Shown one piece after another: positions 1-10,933 of a stretch of DNA of 64,000 nt. The position numbers and the translations under genes are program-made. Source of the DNA: Macrostomum hystrix. Lineage: Eukaryota > Platyhelminthes > Macrostomidae. The notes under the pieces are model-generated. The model worked only from the letters and a program-made list of their open reading frames with translations. It was not told where the DNA came from and ran no database searches. Every line of letters begins with the position of its first letter. The first letter of the stretch is position 1. Location of the stretch: the NCBI GenBank assembly GCA_950097015.1, contig CATNEN010000041.1:3141501-3205500 (forward strand), in the 5' to 3' direction.

Positions 1-181
1 CTCGTAAAGCAGCTGCGGGTGGCGAGCAGTGACGGGCTCGAGCTTCACGGCCACCTCCTCTCCATTGACAATGCTGACGCCAAGGTAGATCTCGCCAAAG
101 GAGCCAGCTGCCAATCTTGCGTGTCAGCTTGTACTTACCACCAACCACAAAGTCTGTCTTTCGCACCACCTGCGGGTCCAT
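1..181 (-). CDS. Casein kinase I alpha-like Ser/Thr kinase, N-terminal fragment with a frameshift
   Basis: Reading leftward from an ATG at 181-179, the translation gives the start of a CK1 kinase domain: [13 protein letters not shown], then after a shift of one base [20 protein letters not shown] and ARHPQLLYE at the window edge. This is the glycine-rich ATP loop (KIGSGSFG in the family) followed by the VAIK-type lysine (VAVKLE) of CK1 alpha, a cytoplasmic and nuclear kinase of Wnt and other pathways. The rest of the gene lies left of the window. One extra base near 106 breaks the frame inside the glycine loop; without it the reading matches the family. It is either an assembly or sequencing error or a recent pseudogene. 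The sequence just before the ATG (184-182) is a good 3' splice site, so translation begins at the first base of an exon. Confidence 0.8.
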   Translation of the reverse strand, partial: MDPQVVRKTDFVVGGKYKLTRKIGSWLLWRDLPWRQHCQWRGGGREARARHCSPPAAALR

Positions 182-649
182 CTGTGGGTTAGCCAGTTTT
201 GAGCTGTGATGAAACTCCAACTTGGCTGCAAGTGGCTAGATTTACTTTGACGTTCGCTCCTAGAAGCTGGACGGCAGTGGAGGCCCAATGGACTTAAAGC
301 TGCAGATGCAATTGGGCATAACAGATATATACTTTTGCATATATACTTCTATGCAAGGCTTAGTTATAATTCTAAATTCACATAGGACTTAAAATTAAAA
401 TTGAATTTGTTGAAAGGCTGAAAGCTTTAGATTACAATTAAAAAAAAACTGTAATCTAAAGCCATAAGAATGAAACACATATACATAAAAAATCGTAGGC
501 TCTATCATCATAGCAACTTTATAAACTTTCATAAATTTTATTGCTTCAAAATGGGTCTGTAAGAGGTTTTTTCATCATTTAGTTATTAATAAAGTGCATA
601 TTTTATTTCATCTATTAGAAAAGTGAGTAGCTAAAGTAAAAAAGTTGTG

Positions 650-943
650 TTTAAATACATACATGCGCAACACCCGGCCGACCCGGCCGAACCAGCCGGG
701 TGAAACGAGGGCCAAGCAAGGTAAGTCGCAAAAACCAATCAACCAAGCGCCAAAAAATCAAAGGGGGGACCAAGGGACAAAAAGGAAGGCGTGAAGAAAA
801 GGAAAAAGGGGAGAGAAAAAGAGCAAATGAGAGCAAACTAAGTCGTAAATAGAGCACTGAAACGAACTAAGTCGCAAATGAGAGCAAAAACTAAGTCGCA
901 AGGCTGGCTAAGATTTGGGAGGTTGCGCATGTATGTTTAAATA
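650..943. mobile_element. MITE with 14-bp TIRs and 8-bp target site duplication
   Basis: The element spans 658-935 (278 bp). Its ends are perfect 14-bp inverted repeats: CATACATGCGCAAC at 658-671 and its reverse complement at 922-935. It is flanked by the direct repeat TTTAAATA at 650-657 and 936-943. An 8-bp duplication is typical of hAT and P superfamily transposases. There is no transposase ORF, so this is a non-autonomous element. Inside are a GC-rich palindromic stretch near 674-704 and three copies of a motif around ACTAAGTCG (836-899). Confidence 0.8.
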
Positions 944-2597
944 GGAGGCACAGAAAGACATTAAATTTATTGTAAAAAATATTCAAATTTTAATACATTA
1001 CAGCAAGTTTAAAATTAAAATAACTATGCAGGTAACCCTAATTCTTACAAAGATAGTGCTGCACATAAAAAACTTTACCAGAGGTCTTGTACAGTACACA
1101 AGTAGGCCTTTAAAATTTTAAGATAGTGCTGATAGGAAGGATGATTCAGCTAAGTAAGCACAATATAGACTAAGTAATAACAAAAAAAGTAAACAAATGC
1201 CCCAATAATGAATACAGTACAATACTAGCATTAACCCATGAATGACTGATTTGATGTCATAATCCACTAATACGCGCGGCGAATTAAACCAACGATTAAA
1301 TTATTGGCTGCGGTTGGCCGAAGCAGAACAGAACGTTCACCTTACAAGCTGAACAATCGAAAACCGATGGGCTTAGGCTACAAGACGCAGCTTGAATACA
1401 AATAAAAGCAGTTAAACTCGGTGAGTGTCTAATTCGGTTCATTTGTTTTTAATGGTTGAAATAAAATATGCAGTACGTTACTTACGGTTACTAAGCAAAT
1501 AAAAAACAACTTCCGAGCTAAATTTGAAACATCGGAAATTCCGAAATGATCAGCTGTTTATTTACGAACAAAGCCGTCGATTTTTCATAGAAGCTTTATC
1601 ATGACACTATTTGCAAACTGACGATAAAGTAACGATACTTAAGAGAATAAGAATACTCACAAGTGGATAATGACAGATATTCAATGTAAGTTTAAGTATT
1701 CAACGGTTAGAGTCAACGCTCATATAATATATTAGCAAGCAATATAGTTAGTTGCTAATCAATATATAATATATTCGATGTATATGTTTTTGTGGTATAT
1801 CAATTTAGGCAAGGACGCAACAATAGAATACATTAACTACGACGCCTTGAAGCCTTTATTTTTATAGCACCATCTAAGTTTCATATCCTAAGGCCTATTG
1901 TTATCGCATAGTTTTCTTGTATTGTACTTTATACTCATAATTTATACATTCAATGGCCATGTATGTAGTTACTGTTGTGATGAGAGGTGTAGGCCAGTGT
2001 TTGGCGAGGGGTTGATGTTTCGTGCGTGGTTTTTCTTACCCCCTTGTCCGTCCGCCCCACTCCGCGACTGGCATTGTTATAAGAGTTTTCTGTGTGCGCG
2101 TATGAGTTTTTGTGAAGGGTTTTTTTGGTTTGAGTATTTTTCATCGTCCGGCTCGCTCAGCTAAGAAAAATATATTGTGGCCCAGACGGGAGCCAAAGAT
2201 AAAGAAAGAGAGATCAAAGACCTTTTTTTAAAACTCTTATGTCTTTCTCGCTGAAGAGAACAGTTACATCGTTTGTAAATCTTTGAAATATATGATAACA
2301 AGTTTTGTATATTGATGGTGGCGTTTGTCTGATACTTAATTTTCTAAAACAGGATCTTCTTTTTTAACATATATGACGAGAATAGTGATTTTATTAATTA
2401 GATCGAGTCGAACAAAATAGTTTTTTCTAAGAAAGTACCTGTCAGATGGAAGTTCGTTCGGAAGCTAAGTAATGTGGGACTCCTTTATAGGTTAAATTGC
2501 ATGCTTAATAGGCCTAGGCCTAGCATATCATCATGCATGTGATAATTTCTAATGTTTAACATAACATTTTATCAAAACTGGCCTAGCTATTGATTAT

Positions 2598-2622
2598 GTA
2601 TATATATATATATATATATATA
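2598..2622. repeat. (TA)n microsatellite
   Basis: About 12 uninterrupted TA dinucleotides in the AT-rich spacer upstream of the PFK gene. Confidence 0.9.
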
Positions 2623-3447
2623 ATGTAGTGCATCGTTTTCAACTTTATTAGATTAAAATATAATGTCGTCTGTTGAGACTCTACAATTAAACAAACAGTG
2701 TGTTGATTGTATATTGAGTGTTTTCACTTTGTAAATGATTATTGCAATTAAGTCATAATTCACTATCAAAAATATAATAATTTTGGCCTATATAATTTCG
2801 GTGGGTCTCCTGGCCACAGTCAGCTTAGCCATGGCATTTGGCTTTCATATATATTAGAGGCCTATACAGAGACACAATCAAAACAGACATACTGGCTCCA
2901 ACTTGAGTCCAAGAATTAGAGGAATAAAACACAGTACTTACTTTCGAATTTACCAAAATAGTGATTGGTACTGAGGGTATTTGCTTTGGCATTTCAGTTG
3001 GGAGAACAAATGAAAGATTTCTTACATTATTTCATGTATAATAAATCTTGTTAGTTTCTTGTTTTACATTATAAAAAATTGAATTAGTGCCAGATCTGCT
3101 CTTATATAGTATAGGTTTATTCCTGCTAATAGATTGCTTTACAAAACACATTTATATATTTTACATATGGTATAAAATGTATATCTCTTTGTATTTATAA
3201 ATTAATTTTTTTGTTTTTTTACTTTTAGTTTTTTTAATATTTCCTTGAATATTTTATTCAGCTAGTGTGCATGCTTAAAAAATTCCCATTATTCCTAGGC
3301 CTAGTAGCTAGCTACTCATTTTAGTAGCTTATATATATTTTATACTATGGTCTAAAACTACTGGTCTTATGTTTTATGCCTTTAATATAAATTTAGCAGT
3401 ATATAATTTTTTGCCTCAATTCACCTTGCAGGTTTACCTGTGTAGCC

Positions 3448-3478
3448 ATGGAACAGCATGCTAGTACAAGGAAGACAT
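3448..3478 (+). CDS. PFK: PFK coding exon 1 (31 nt, predicted)
   Basis: An ATG in a strong context (GCCATGG) starts 10 codons ([10 protein letters not shown]) plus one base, followed by the donor T|GTAAGC at 3479. A 3' splice site (TTGCAG) ends at 3431, so a 5' untranslated exon or a trans-spliced leader precedes. The single leftover base matches the two-base entry phase of exon 2. The alternative start is an in-frame ATG in or just before exon 2 (4820), but that places a clear acceptor inside the coding region. Confidence 0.65.
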
Positions 3479-6400
3479 GTAAGCAAAGCAAATAAGCTAA
3501 TTATGTTTTTAATGTTTGCTGTTTTATTTTAAATTTATGATTTTAATTGTCTGTCAAATGTCATTTAAAATGTAAAAGAAATTAGTTTCTTGATTTTACA
3601 TATGCTTTAAAAATCATGCCTGGTTGAATAATTAAACTGTCCTGCATGTTCAGGAATGTTTTCAAATTGATTAAATGATGCAACAGATCCAATCAATCAA
3701 AATGTTTTCAGACTTTACTTTGCTGTTCTAATTAATATGATAAATGTGCATTCACTTTCTAGTTACATTGAAACAGTCACCTATTATGCTGTGTTGATTG
3801 CACTTTAAACAAAAGCAATTGAGCCATTTGGTAATTTTATATGCATGTAGATATTTGACCATAACTGACAACTGACCTGCTTGATACACTTTTCAGCCAT
3901 TGGTAAATTCAATGCTTGTTTCTCTGCTGCTGAATGCTTAATTTGATAGCTTTCTTTCACTTCCAGTTTTTTACTTTTAACTAAGCTAATATTGATTTAT
4001 GTAGGCATTTTTGTTTTCTGTGGCTAAAAATTCACTAATAGCCAAAATCGTAATAGATACTTTAATTTGATAATAACCTATCATCTAGTTCAGAAATACT
4101 ACTAATAAACCATTTGCTAGCAGCCGTGGTTACACCAAACAGATTCCAGTCTTCAAGCATTTGAGTTGTTAATCAGAAGATGTAAGGTGTAGTTGAACTG
4201 GAGTCCTCAGTCGGATGAGCTGTATTGTTAGTGGATGCAGGCAGTTGAACCTCAGTCCTCAGGTTTTAAAACTGAGAACTTAGACGCCCTGATCGCTAAT
4301 CATCCACACCTGTACTTTAGACGCAGGGTTGGCGCTCCCAGCCTACATGGAGGGCAAGTGTTTAGTGAAATTACTCGTAGAACTGTTTTTAGCCAGCTTG
4401 CCACTTGTGACAGTGCTTGCACATCCCAGATTGCCATTTGTGACACACCAGAGCACTGAGATGACGTTTAGCAATGCATTCAGTCTGGAGAGCCAGAGCA
4501 GTCAGATGACAAATTGCATTGGCTTTTCAGCGTTCTGTGCCCGCACCAAACTATTGTTTCGGCAAAAACATGGTTGTTGTAACTGTCTGATACTTGCTAA
4601 CACTCCAAAGTGCGGCACCGCAGCTACCAACTCAGCTGAGCTGAGCCAATCAAATTATCTTCTAATTTTTGTCATTCGCCTATCCATTCTTACCGTATTG
4701 CACTCGGCGTTATATCCTTTCGCCATCTGCTTCAGCCGTCTCTCGCCTCATTCTTATCATGACATCGAATCATTCACTTGTCACTCTTCTTTTCATTCAC
4801 GTGCTGTGCAGTTTCTTGAGTGTTTCCGCCACGCCCCGCAGTCAGCGACGCGCTCCGCATGCTGCCGCTGCATGAGCGGCCGGCCCTGGCCGTGTTCACC
4901 TCTGGTGGCGACTCGCAGGGCATGAACTCCGCCATCCGGGCCGTGGTGCGCATGGGCCTCTACTGCGGCTTTCGCGTCTACCTCATCTACGAGGGCTACG
5001 AGGGAATGATTGGCGACGGCGAGGGCGGTCAGGAGATGATCAAGGAGGCCAGCTGGGGCCAGGTGTCCGGCATCATCCAGCTGGGCGGCACCGTGATCGG
5101 TTCAGCCCGCTCCGCGCGTTTCCGCACGCGCGAGGGCCGCCTCCAGGCTGCCAGAAACCTGGTCCGCCGCGGCATCACTAACCTGGTCGTCATTGGCGGC
5201 GACGGCTCCCTCACTGGTGAGCCAGTGGCGGGTGGGATCTGGGAAGGAATGCTACTGCTCCCTCAGCGGTGAGCCAGTGGCGGGTGGGATCTGGGAAGGA
5301 ATGCTACTGCTCCCTCACTGGTGAGCCAGTGGCGGGTGGGATCTGGGAAGGAATGCTACTGCTCCCTCAGCGGTGAGCCAGTGGCGGGTGGGATCTGGGA
5401 AGGAATGCTACTGCTCCCTCAGCGGTGAGCCAGTGGCGGGTGGGATCTGGGAAGGAATGCTACTGCTCCCTCAGCGGTGAGCCAGTGGCGCGTGGGATCT
5501 GGGAAGGAATGCTACTGCTCTCTCACTGGTGAGCCAGTGGTGGGTGGGATCTGGGAAGGAATGCTACTGCTCCCTCAGCGGTGAGCCAGTGGCGGGTGGG
5601 ATCTGGGAAGGAATGCTACTGCTCCCTCAGCGGTGAGCCAGTGGCGCGTGGGATCTGGGAAGGAATGCTACTGCTCTCTCACTGGTGAGCCAGTGGTGGG
5701 TGGGATCTGGGAAGGAATGCTACTGCTCCCTCAGCGGTGAGCCAGTGGCGCGTGGGATCTGGGAAGGAATGCTACTGCTCCCTCAGCGGTGAGCCAGTGG
5801 CGGGTGGGATCTGGGAAGGAATGCTACTGCTCCCTCAGCGGTGAGCCAGTGGTGGGTGGGATCTGCGGTGATATTTGGAAGTCGGGAGTTGCTGCTAATG
5901 CAGTGTGAGAATGGGAAGCCAAGCACAGACAGACACCCAGAAGAAACCTGCTGCTATGAGAGAAGCGCATGCAGTAAAAGATGGATCGGGCCAAAAAACT
6001 CGCAGGTGCGGACCTGTTCCGTCAAGAGTGGCCTTCGCTGCTTGACGAGCTGCTGAAGGAGGGCGCCGTGACGGAAAAACAGCGGCGCGACTACGCCAGC
6101 CTGCACATCGCCGGCATGGTCGGCTCTATCGACAATGACTTCTGCGGCACCGACATGACCATCGGCACGGACTCTGCCCTGCACCGCATCATCGAGGCCT
6201 GCGACGCCATCGCCACCACCGCCCAGAGCCACCAGCGTGCCTTTGTCATGGAGGTGATGGGCCGTCACTGCGGCTACCTCGCCCTGGTGTCCGCCCTGTG
6301 CTGCGAGGCCGACTTTCTGTTCATCCCGGAGGAGCCGCCCGGCACGGACTGGCCAGAAGTGATGTGCAACCACCTCAGCAAGGTAAGCCGCACTTTAGAG

Positions 6401-9400
6401 AACTGGGCAGTCCTGTATCTGACGGCCTTTCAACTGCTTCTCCTCCTGGTTGGTCAGTTGACGACGGGCAGTGCTTACAGAAAGCTTAAAGCTTTCCTTT
6501 GCACTTTGTGCTGATTCTGTGGTCACTAGACAGCCGCTTTGACCCACTCCGCGCCACCACAGGCTCGTCAGCGCGGCAAGCGCTTGAACATCATCATCGC
6601 GGCCGAGGGCGCCATCGATACGGAGGGCAACGCAATCAGTGCCAACCTCATCAGGGACACCATCAGCCAGAAGCTGAAGTATGACACTCGCGTCACCGTG
6701 CTCGGACACGTGCAGCGTGGTGGCGCTCCCTCTGCCTTCGACCGCCTGCTGGGCTGCCGGATGGCCGCCGAGGCTGTGCTGGCCCTTTTGGACGCACGAC
6801 AGAACCCCGAGCTGCCCTCCATTGTGGTCAGCCTCGATGCCAACCAGGTGCGCTCACTGCCTGGCATATCTGCTTGAGAACATGATGGACTGGCAGTGCA
6901 CTAGGATTGGTTGCAGCATGACTGGCTGAGGACTGGGATTAGTTGCAGCATGACTGGCTGTGCACTGGGATTGGTTGCAGCATGACTGGCTGTGCACTGG
7001 GATTGGTTGCAGCAACACTGGCTGTGCACTGGGATTGATTGCACCATGACTGGCTGTGCACTTGAACATCATCATCGCGGCCGAGGGCACGATGTACTAG
7101 GATTGGTTGCAGCATATTGGATGGCTAGGATTGGCTGGCTGAGAGTTTAACGATCCGCTTTGCTGACAGCAAGCGCGCACAGTTGCATCACCCCGTCCCC
7201 CTCTCCCAGGCTGTCCGCCTGCCGCTAGTGGAGTGCGTGGCCCGCACTAAGGCCGTTAACGAGGCCATCCAGGCCAAGAACTATGCCCAATCCGTAGAGC
7301 TGCGCGGCAAGTCCTTCATCAACAACCTGGCCACCTATCGGACTCTTAAGAAGCTGCACTCGCCGGCCAGCTCCTGCACGGAAGGCTGTCCGACGCTGAT
7401 TATCGTGATGGTCGGAGCCCCCGCCTGCGGCGCCAACGCCTGCGTGCGCTCATTCGTCCGTACCGGCATCAGCAACGGCTTCCGCGTGCTCGGCGTCAAC
7501 GGCGGCTTTGAAGGGCTCGTGAAGGCCAGCTTTCGGCCGCTGAGCTGGGATGCCGTGTCCGGGCTGACGTCCACTGGCGGCAGCTGCCTCGGCACTAAGC
7601 GAACCACCGCCGAGGAGGTTGGCATCGCTCTGGTGAGTTGCTGGCTGAGCAGTCTGTTGCCTCAGGGCGCTCAGGACTCGGCATTGGGTGAATAGTTCTG
7701 CCACAATGCAATGGTGGGGTCCGGATTTGAGTTCAGCTGAGCAGACTTAGCAGGAGTTTCCCCAACCGCCTCTCAACAGGTGGCGGAGGCCCTGTCCAAG
7801 GTGGAGAACCTGAGCGGCCTGCTCCTGATAGGCGGCTTCGAGGCTTTCAGCTCGCTGGTGCAGCTGTTCCAGGCTCGGCCTAGCCACCCAGCACTGGCGG
7901 TGCCCATGCTGGTGGTGCCCTGCACCATCTCCAACAACGTGCCCGGCACCGACTTCTCCATCGGAGCGGACACCGCGCTCAATGAGATCACGCAGATTAT
8001 CGACAAGATCAAGCAGAGCGCCGTGGGCACCCAGCGCCGCGTGTTTGTCGTGGAGACCATGGGCGGCAACTGCGGCTACCTGGCCACCTTGGCTGGCCTG
8101 GCCGGCGGAGCCGACGCCGCCTACATCAAGGAGGACAAGTTCGACCTGGCCGTCCTGCTTGACGATGTGCGCCATCTCAAGCAGAAGATGCAGGACGACA
8201 GCGGCCTACAGCGCGGCCTCATCCTGCGCAATGAGCTGGCCAATGAGAACTACTCAACCGACTTTGTGTACCGCGTCTTCAAGGAGGAGGGCAAGGGAGT
8301 TTTCGACTGCCGCTCCAACGTGCTGGGCCACATGCAGCAAGGTGAGAACAGCTTGTGACAGCAAGGGCTCAGTCAGTGAGTCAGGGTGACAGCAAGGGCT
8401 CAGTCAGTGAGTCAGGGTGACAGCAAGGGCTCAGTCAGTGAGTCAGGGTGACAGCAGGGGCTCAGTCAGTGAGTCAGGGTGACAGCAGGGGCTCAGTCAG
8501 TGAGTCAGGGTGACAGCAAGGGCTCAGTCAGTGAGTCAGGGTGACAGCAAGGGCTCAGTCAGTGAGTCAGGGTGACAGCAAGGGCTCAGTCATTGAGTCA
8601 GGGTGACAGCAAGGGCTCAGTCAGTGAGTCAGGGTGACAGCAAGGGCTCAGTCAGTGAGTCAGGGTGACAGCAAGGGCTCAGTCAGTGAGTCAGAGTGAC
8701 AGCAAGGGCTCAGTCAGTGAGTCAGAGTGACAGCAAGGGCTCAGTCAGTGAGTCAGGGTGACAGCAAGGGCTCAGTCAGTGAGTCAGGGTGACGGCAAGG
8801 GCTCAGTCAGTGAGTCAGGGTGACGGCAGGGGCTGTCAGTGAGTCAGGGTGACAGCAAGGGTGACTCACTGACTCATTCCTCAGTCAGTGAGTCAGGGTG
8901 ACGGCAAGGGCTCAGTCAGTGAGTCAGGGTGACGGCAAGGGCTCAGTCAGAGAGTCAGGGTGACGGCAAGGGCTCAGTCAGTGAGTCAGGGTGACGGCAG
9001 GGGCTCAGTCAGTGAGTCAGGGTGACGGCAGGGGCTCAGTCAGTGAGTCAGGTGTCAGTCTCGCCAATCCGCAGGCGGCACTCCATCGCCATATGATCGC
9101 AACCTGGCCACAAAGTTTGGCGTGAAGGCCGCAGATTGGTTCTCCCGCGTAGTGTCCGGTGGGGCTTCTGGTGGCCCGGTCACAGCGGACGATTCCGCCA
9201 CCACCACGGCCGCCATTGTGGGCATCACAAAGCGGGGCACTAGCATCCGGGCTGTGTCCGAGCTGCTGGCTGACACGGACTTCAAGCTGCGCATGCAGCG
9301 CGCGGATACGCAGTGGTGGTTGAAGCTGCGCCCCCTGCTTCGCATCCTGGCCAAGCACGACTCGGTGTACGAGAGCGACTCGGTGCAGCGAACCCTCTCT

Positions 9401-9439
9401 GCCCAGGGGCTGGCCGAGGAGGACGAGATCGCGCTGTGA
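3448..9439 (+). CDS. PFK: ATP-dependent 6-phosphofructokinase, eukaryotic two-domain type, 7 coding exons
   Basis: This enzyme phosphorylates fructose 6-phosphate to fructose 1,6-bisphosphate, the committed step of glycolysis, in the cytosol as a tetramer. Coding exons: 3448-3478, 4842-5216, 6006-6382, 6563-6847, 7210-7632, 7780-8341, 9075-9439. They total 2418 nt (805 aa plus stop), close to the usual 780 or so of animal PFKs. All junctions are GT-AG and agree in phase. The N-terminal half has [18 protein letters not shown] (ATP site), [11 protein letters not shown] with the catalytic aspartate, [12 protein letters not shown] and LGHVQRGG. The C-terminal half repeats the fold in regulatory form: [43 protein letters not shown] and LGHMQQGG. 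It ends with [17 protein letters not shown], as in animal PFKs. Introns 2, 5 and 6 are largely minisatellite. Exons are much more GC-rich than the flanks. Confidence 0.93.
4842..5216 (+). CDS. PFK: PFK exon 2
   Basis: Acceptor CCCCGCAG ends at 4841 and donor ACTG|GTGAGC follows 5216. It encodes the first ATP-binding loop ([10 protein letters not shown]) through GGDGSLTG. The exit phase is one base, matching exon 3. The last dozen bases of this exon are repeated in every unit of the array in the next intron. Confidence 0.93.
5205..5868. repeat. 52-bp minisatellite containing the PFK intron 2 donor site
   Basis: About 12.5 tandem copies of a 52-bp unit fill the first part of intron 2. Every unit carries GGTGAGCC preceded by CTCCCTCACT or CTCCCTCAGC, the sequence of the exon 2/intron 2 junction. 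I count 13 copies of the donor-like GGTGAGCC, including the real one. Confidence 0.93.
6006..6382 (+). CDS. PFK: PFK exon 3
   Basis: Acceptor ends at 6005 (ACTCGCAG), donor AAG|GTAAGC at 6383. Encodes GADLFRQEW, the catalytic [15 protein letters not shown] segment and FIPEEPP. Exits in phase 0. Confidence 0.93.
6563..6847 (+). CDS. PFK: PFK exon 4
   Basis: Acceptor CACCACAG ends at 6562, donor CAG|GTGCGC at 6848 (a weak donor). Encodes [28 protein letters not shown] and the linker towards the second half. Phase 0 at both ends. A 28-bp piece (6583-6610) reappears in the next intron. Confidence 0.92.
6890..7140. repeat. 32-bp minisatellite in PFK intron 5, interrupted by an exon 4 fragment
   Basis: Five to six copies of a 32-bp unit built around GGATTGGTTGCAGCATGACT. 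At 7061-7088 the array is interrupted by 28 bp identical to exon 4 (6583-6610), then degenerate units resume to about 7140. Confidence 0.85.
7210..7632 (+). CDS. PFK: PFK exon 5
   Basis: Acceptor CCCTCTCCCAG ends at 7209, donor CTG|GTGAGT at 7633. Encodes the inter-domain connector ([18 protein letters not shown]) and the beginning of the C-terminal half ([33 protein letters not shown]). Phase 0 at both ends. Confidence 0.93.
7780..8341 (+). CDS. PFK: PFK exon 6
   Basis: Acceptor CTCAACAG ends at 7779, donor CAAG|GTGAGA at 8342. Encodes [43 protein letters not shown] and NVLGHMQQ of the regulatory half. Exits with one base of a glycine codon completed by exon 7. Confidence 0.93.
8356..9056. 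repeat. 31-bp minisatellite filling PFK intron 6
   Basis: About 22 copies of a 31-bp unit containing GGCTCAGTCAGTGAGTCA. Variants alternate between GTGACAGCAAGG, GTGACAGCAGGG and GTGACGGCAAGG. Around 8860-8880 part of a unit appears inverted. Each unit contains the donor-like hexamer GTGAGT. Confidence 0.93.
9075..9439 (+). CDS. PFK: PFK exon 7 (terminal coding exon)
   Basis: Acceptor AATCCGCAG ends at 9074. Encodes [20 protein letters not shown], the variable loop and [17 protein letters not shown], then the stop TGA at 9437-9439. Confidence 0.93.
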
Positions 9440-10933
9440 GCGCTAGTTTGAGCACACTGTGGACTTGAGTCGGCTCTGATTTGACAAGTGCTTAACCAGA
9501 GACATTGGTCAGCGTGAAGCGAAGTTATTAAGGTTGTGTTGAATATCTGCTAGTCATTCGTTGCTAGATCTGAAGCTAGTGAAAGCGCAGTCAGTTGCTA
9601 GATCTGAAGCTAGTGAAGCGCAGTCAGTTGCTAGATCTGAAGCTAGTGAAGCGCAGTCAGTTGCTAGATCTGAAGCTAGTGAAGCGCAGTCAGTTGCTAG
9701 ATCTGAAGCTAGTGAAACGCAGTCAGTTGCTAGATCTGAAGCTAGTGAAACGCAGTCAGTTGCTAGATCTGAAGCTAGTGAAGCGCAGTCAGTTGCTAGA
9801 TCTGAAGCTAGTGAAACGCAGTCAGTTGCTAGGCATCTAGATGGAATTGTGTGCCAAGAACAGCTTCGCCTCAGCTGGCCGGTTGCGTCATCGGCTAGAT
9901 TTAGTTTTATTCTGTCGCCTTATTTATCAATGTAGAGCATTGGCTGAAGAGCAGGCAGCCGCCTGGAGGTCCGATAATGGCGGCCTCAGCTAATCCATAC
10001 CTTCCCCTGCCCTGAATCGCTCCTTTAGTTTTTTAACACAATTAGATTTCTCAGACTGCCGTGTTGTGTCCCAATTCTTTAATCTCGCATGATAGCTGCA
10101 GCCTCAGTCATAGAAAATGCTTGTCTACTCTCAGTAGCTTTTTGAGATCTCAGCTTTAATTTTTATCTATTCTATTTTTAGAAGCTCAGTTTGTGTTTTC
10201 ACCCGCTGGCACTGTTGCGCCTCTGTGATTTGGCCGGAGCAGGCGGAGTTTTGCTTTTTTTCTTCGCACTTTTAGTTTTCCCCCATTAACCTTTTTTGAG
10301 GGTGGGCGGAGCCTCGAACAAAACAGCAGCAGCAAGATCCCCAATCCCTGACTGAGGATCAGGGATACAGGATGGGGATCTGTGTCGGATGTGAGATTTT
10401 GTTTTTCTCCGGCTAAGAGCTAATTTAATCTCAGTTGTCAGAATCCATGTCAGCTATTTCAATAAATCGCCCATCGTACCGCGCCTGAGTTTCTATTTTG
10501 CTTTTAGTTTCACTCCTCACTGCAGCGCTTTGTCTATTAGTTATTCATCTGCACCACCCTTTCCTCTTCGACCTTGACAGTTGACTTACACGATGCGCGA
10601 TAACCAAGACTCTGCTATTATCTCTGCAGTATTCTATGCCGCGGCGAACTCACATTGTTTTTCTGTTTTTCACTCACGCCTTTTGTCTAGGCAGATTTAG
10701 CAGATTTTAATTTGCTAAAGTTTTATAACTTTAGTTAGATGTACTCATAGCTGATAAATATAGCCCACTTCTCCTCTACAACTGCAGTGAGTTGCTGCAG
10801 CCGCATAGCTCTGTCCCGTAGCAAAGCCACAGCTTGGTACCTGATTTCCAGAATAGTTCTTCCTTTTTTAGCATTAACAGCTTTAACACTAACGGGCAGC
10901 ATTCCCAGCAATTTATGAGGTTACTTGGTGTAA
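9440..10933 (+). other. PFK 3' flank / probable 3' UTR
   Basis: No coding sequence seen. A 33-bp array begins about 120 bp after the stop. An AATAAA at 10461-10466 is a candidate polyadenylation signal about 1 kb downstream of the stop. The remainder is unremarkable mixed sequence. Confidence 0.4.
9556..9836. repeat. 33-bp minisatellite downstream of PFK stop
   Basis: Eight to nine copies of a 33-bp unit containing TTGCTAGATCTGAAGCTAG. Probably transcribed in the PFK 3' UTR. Because 33 is a multiple of three the array is open in more than one frame, but there is no sign of coding. Confidence 0.93.

Larger units (their letters stand above)
182..3431. other. AT-rich intergenic spacer between divergent CK1 and PFK genes
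   Basis: No coding sequence could be supported here. It holds the MITE at 658-935, a short (TA)n tract at 2598-2622 and otherwise unstructured AT-rich DNA. CK1 reads left and PFK reads right, so promoters or 5' untranslated exons of both genes probably lie here, but none can be pinned down by eye. Confidence 0.5.

Noticed and set aside
4233-4305. tRNA-like sequence on the minus strand with GGATG/CATCC ends and a CTCAG/CTGAG stem
   Set aside because: The D and T stems do not form and the anticodon loop would be 9 nt. It may be an old tRNA-derived fragment but the evidence is too thin.
4329-4925. 198-codon ORF overlapping PFK exon 2
   Set aside because: It is in another frame than the PFK coding sequence and has no recognisable domain.
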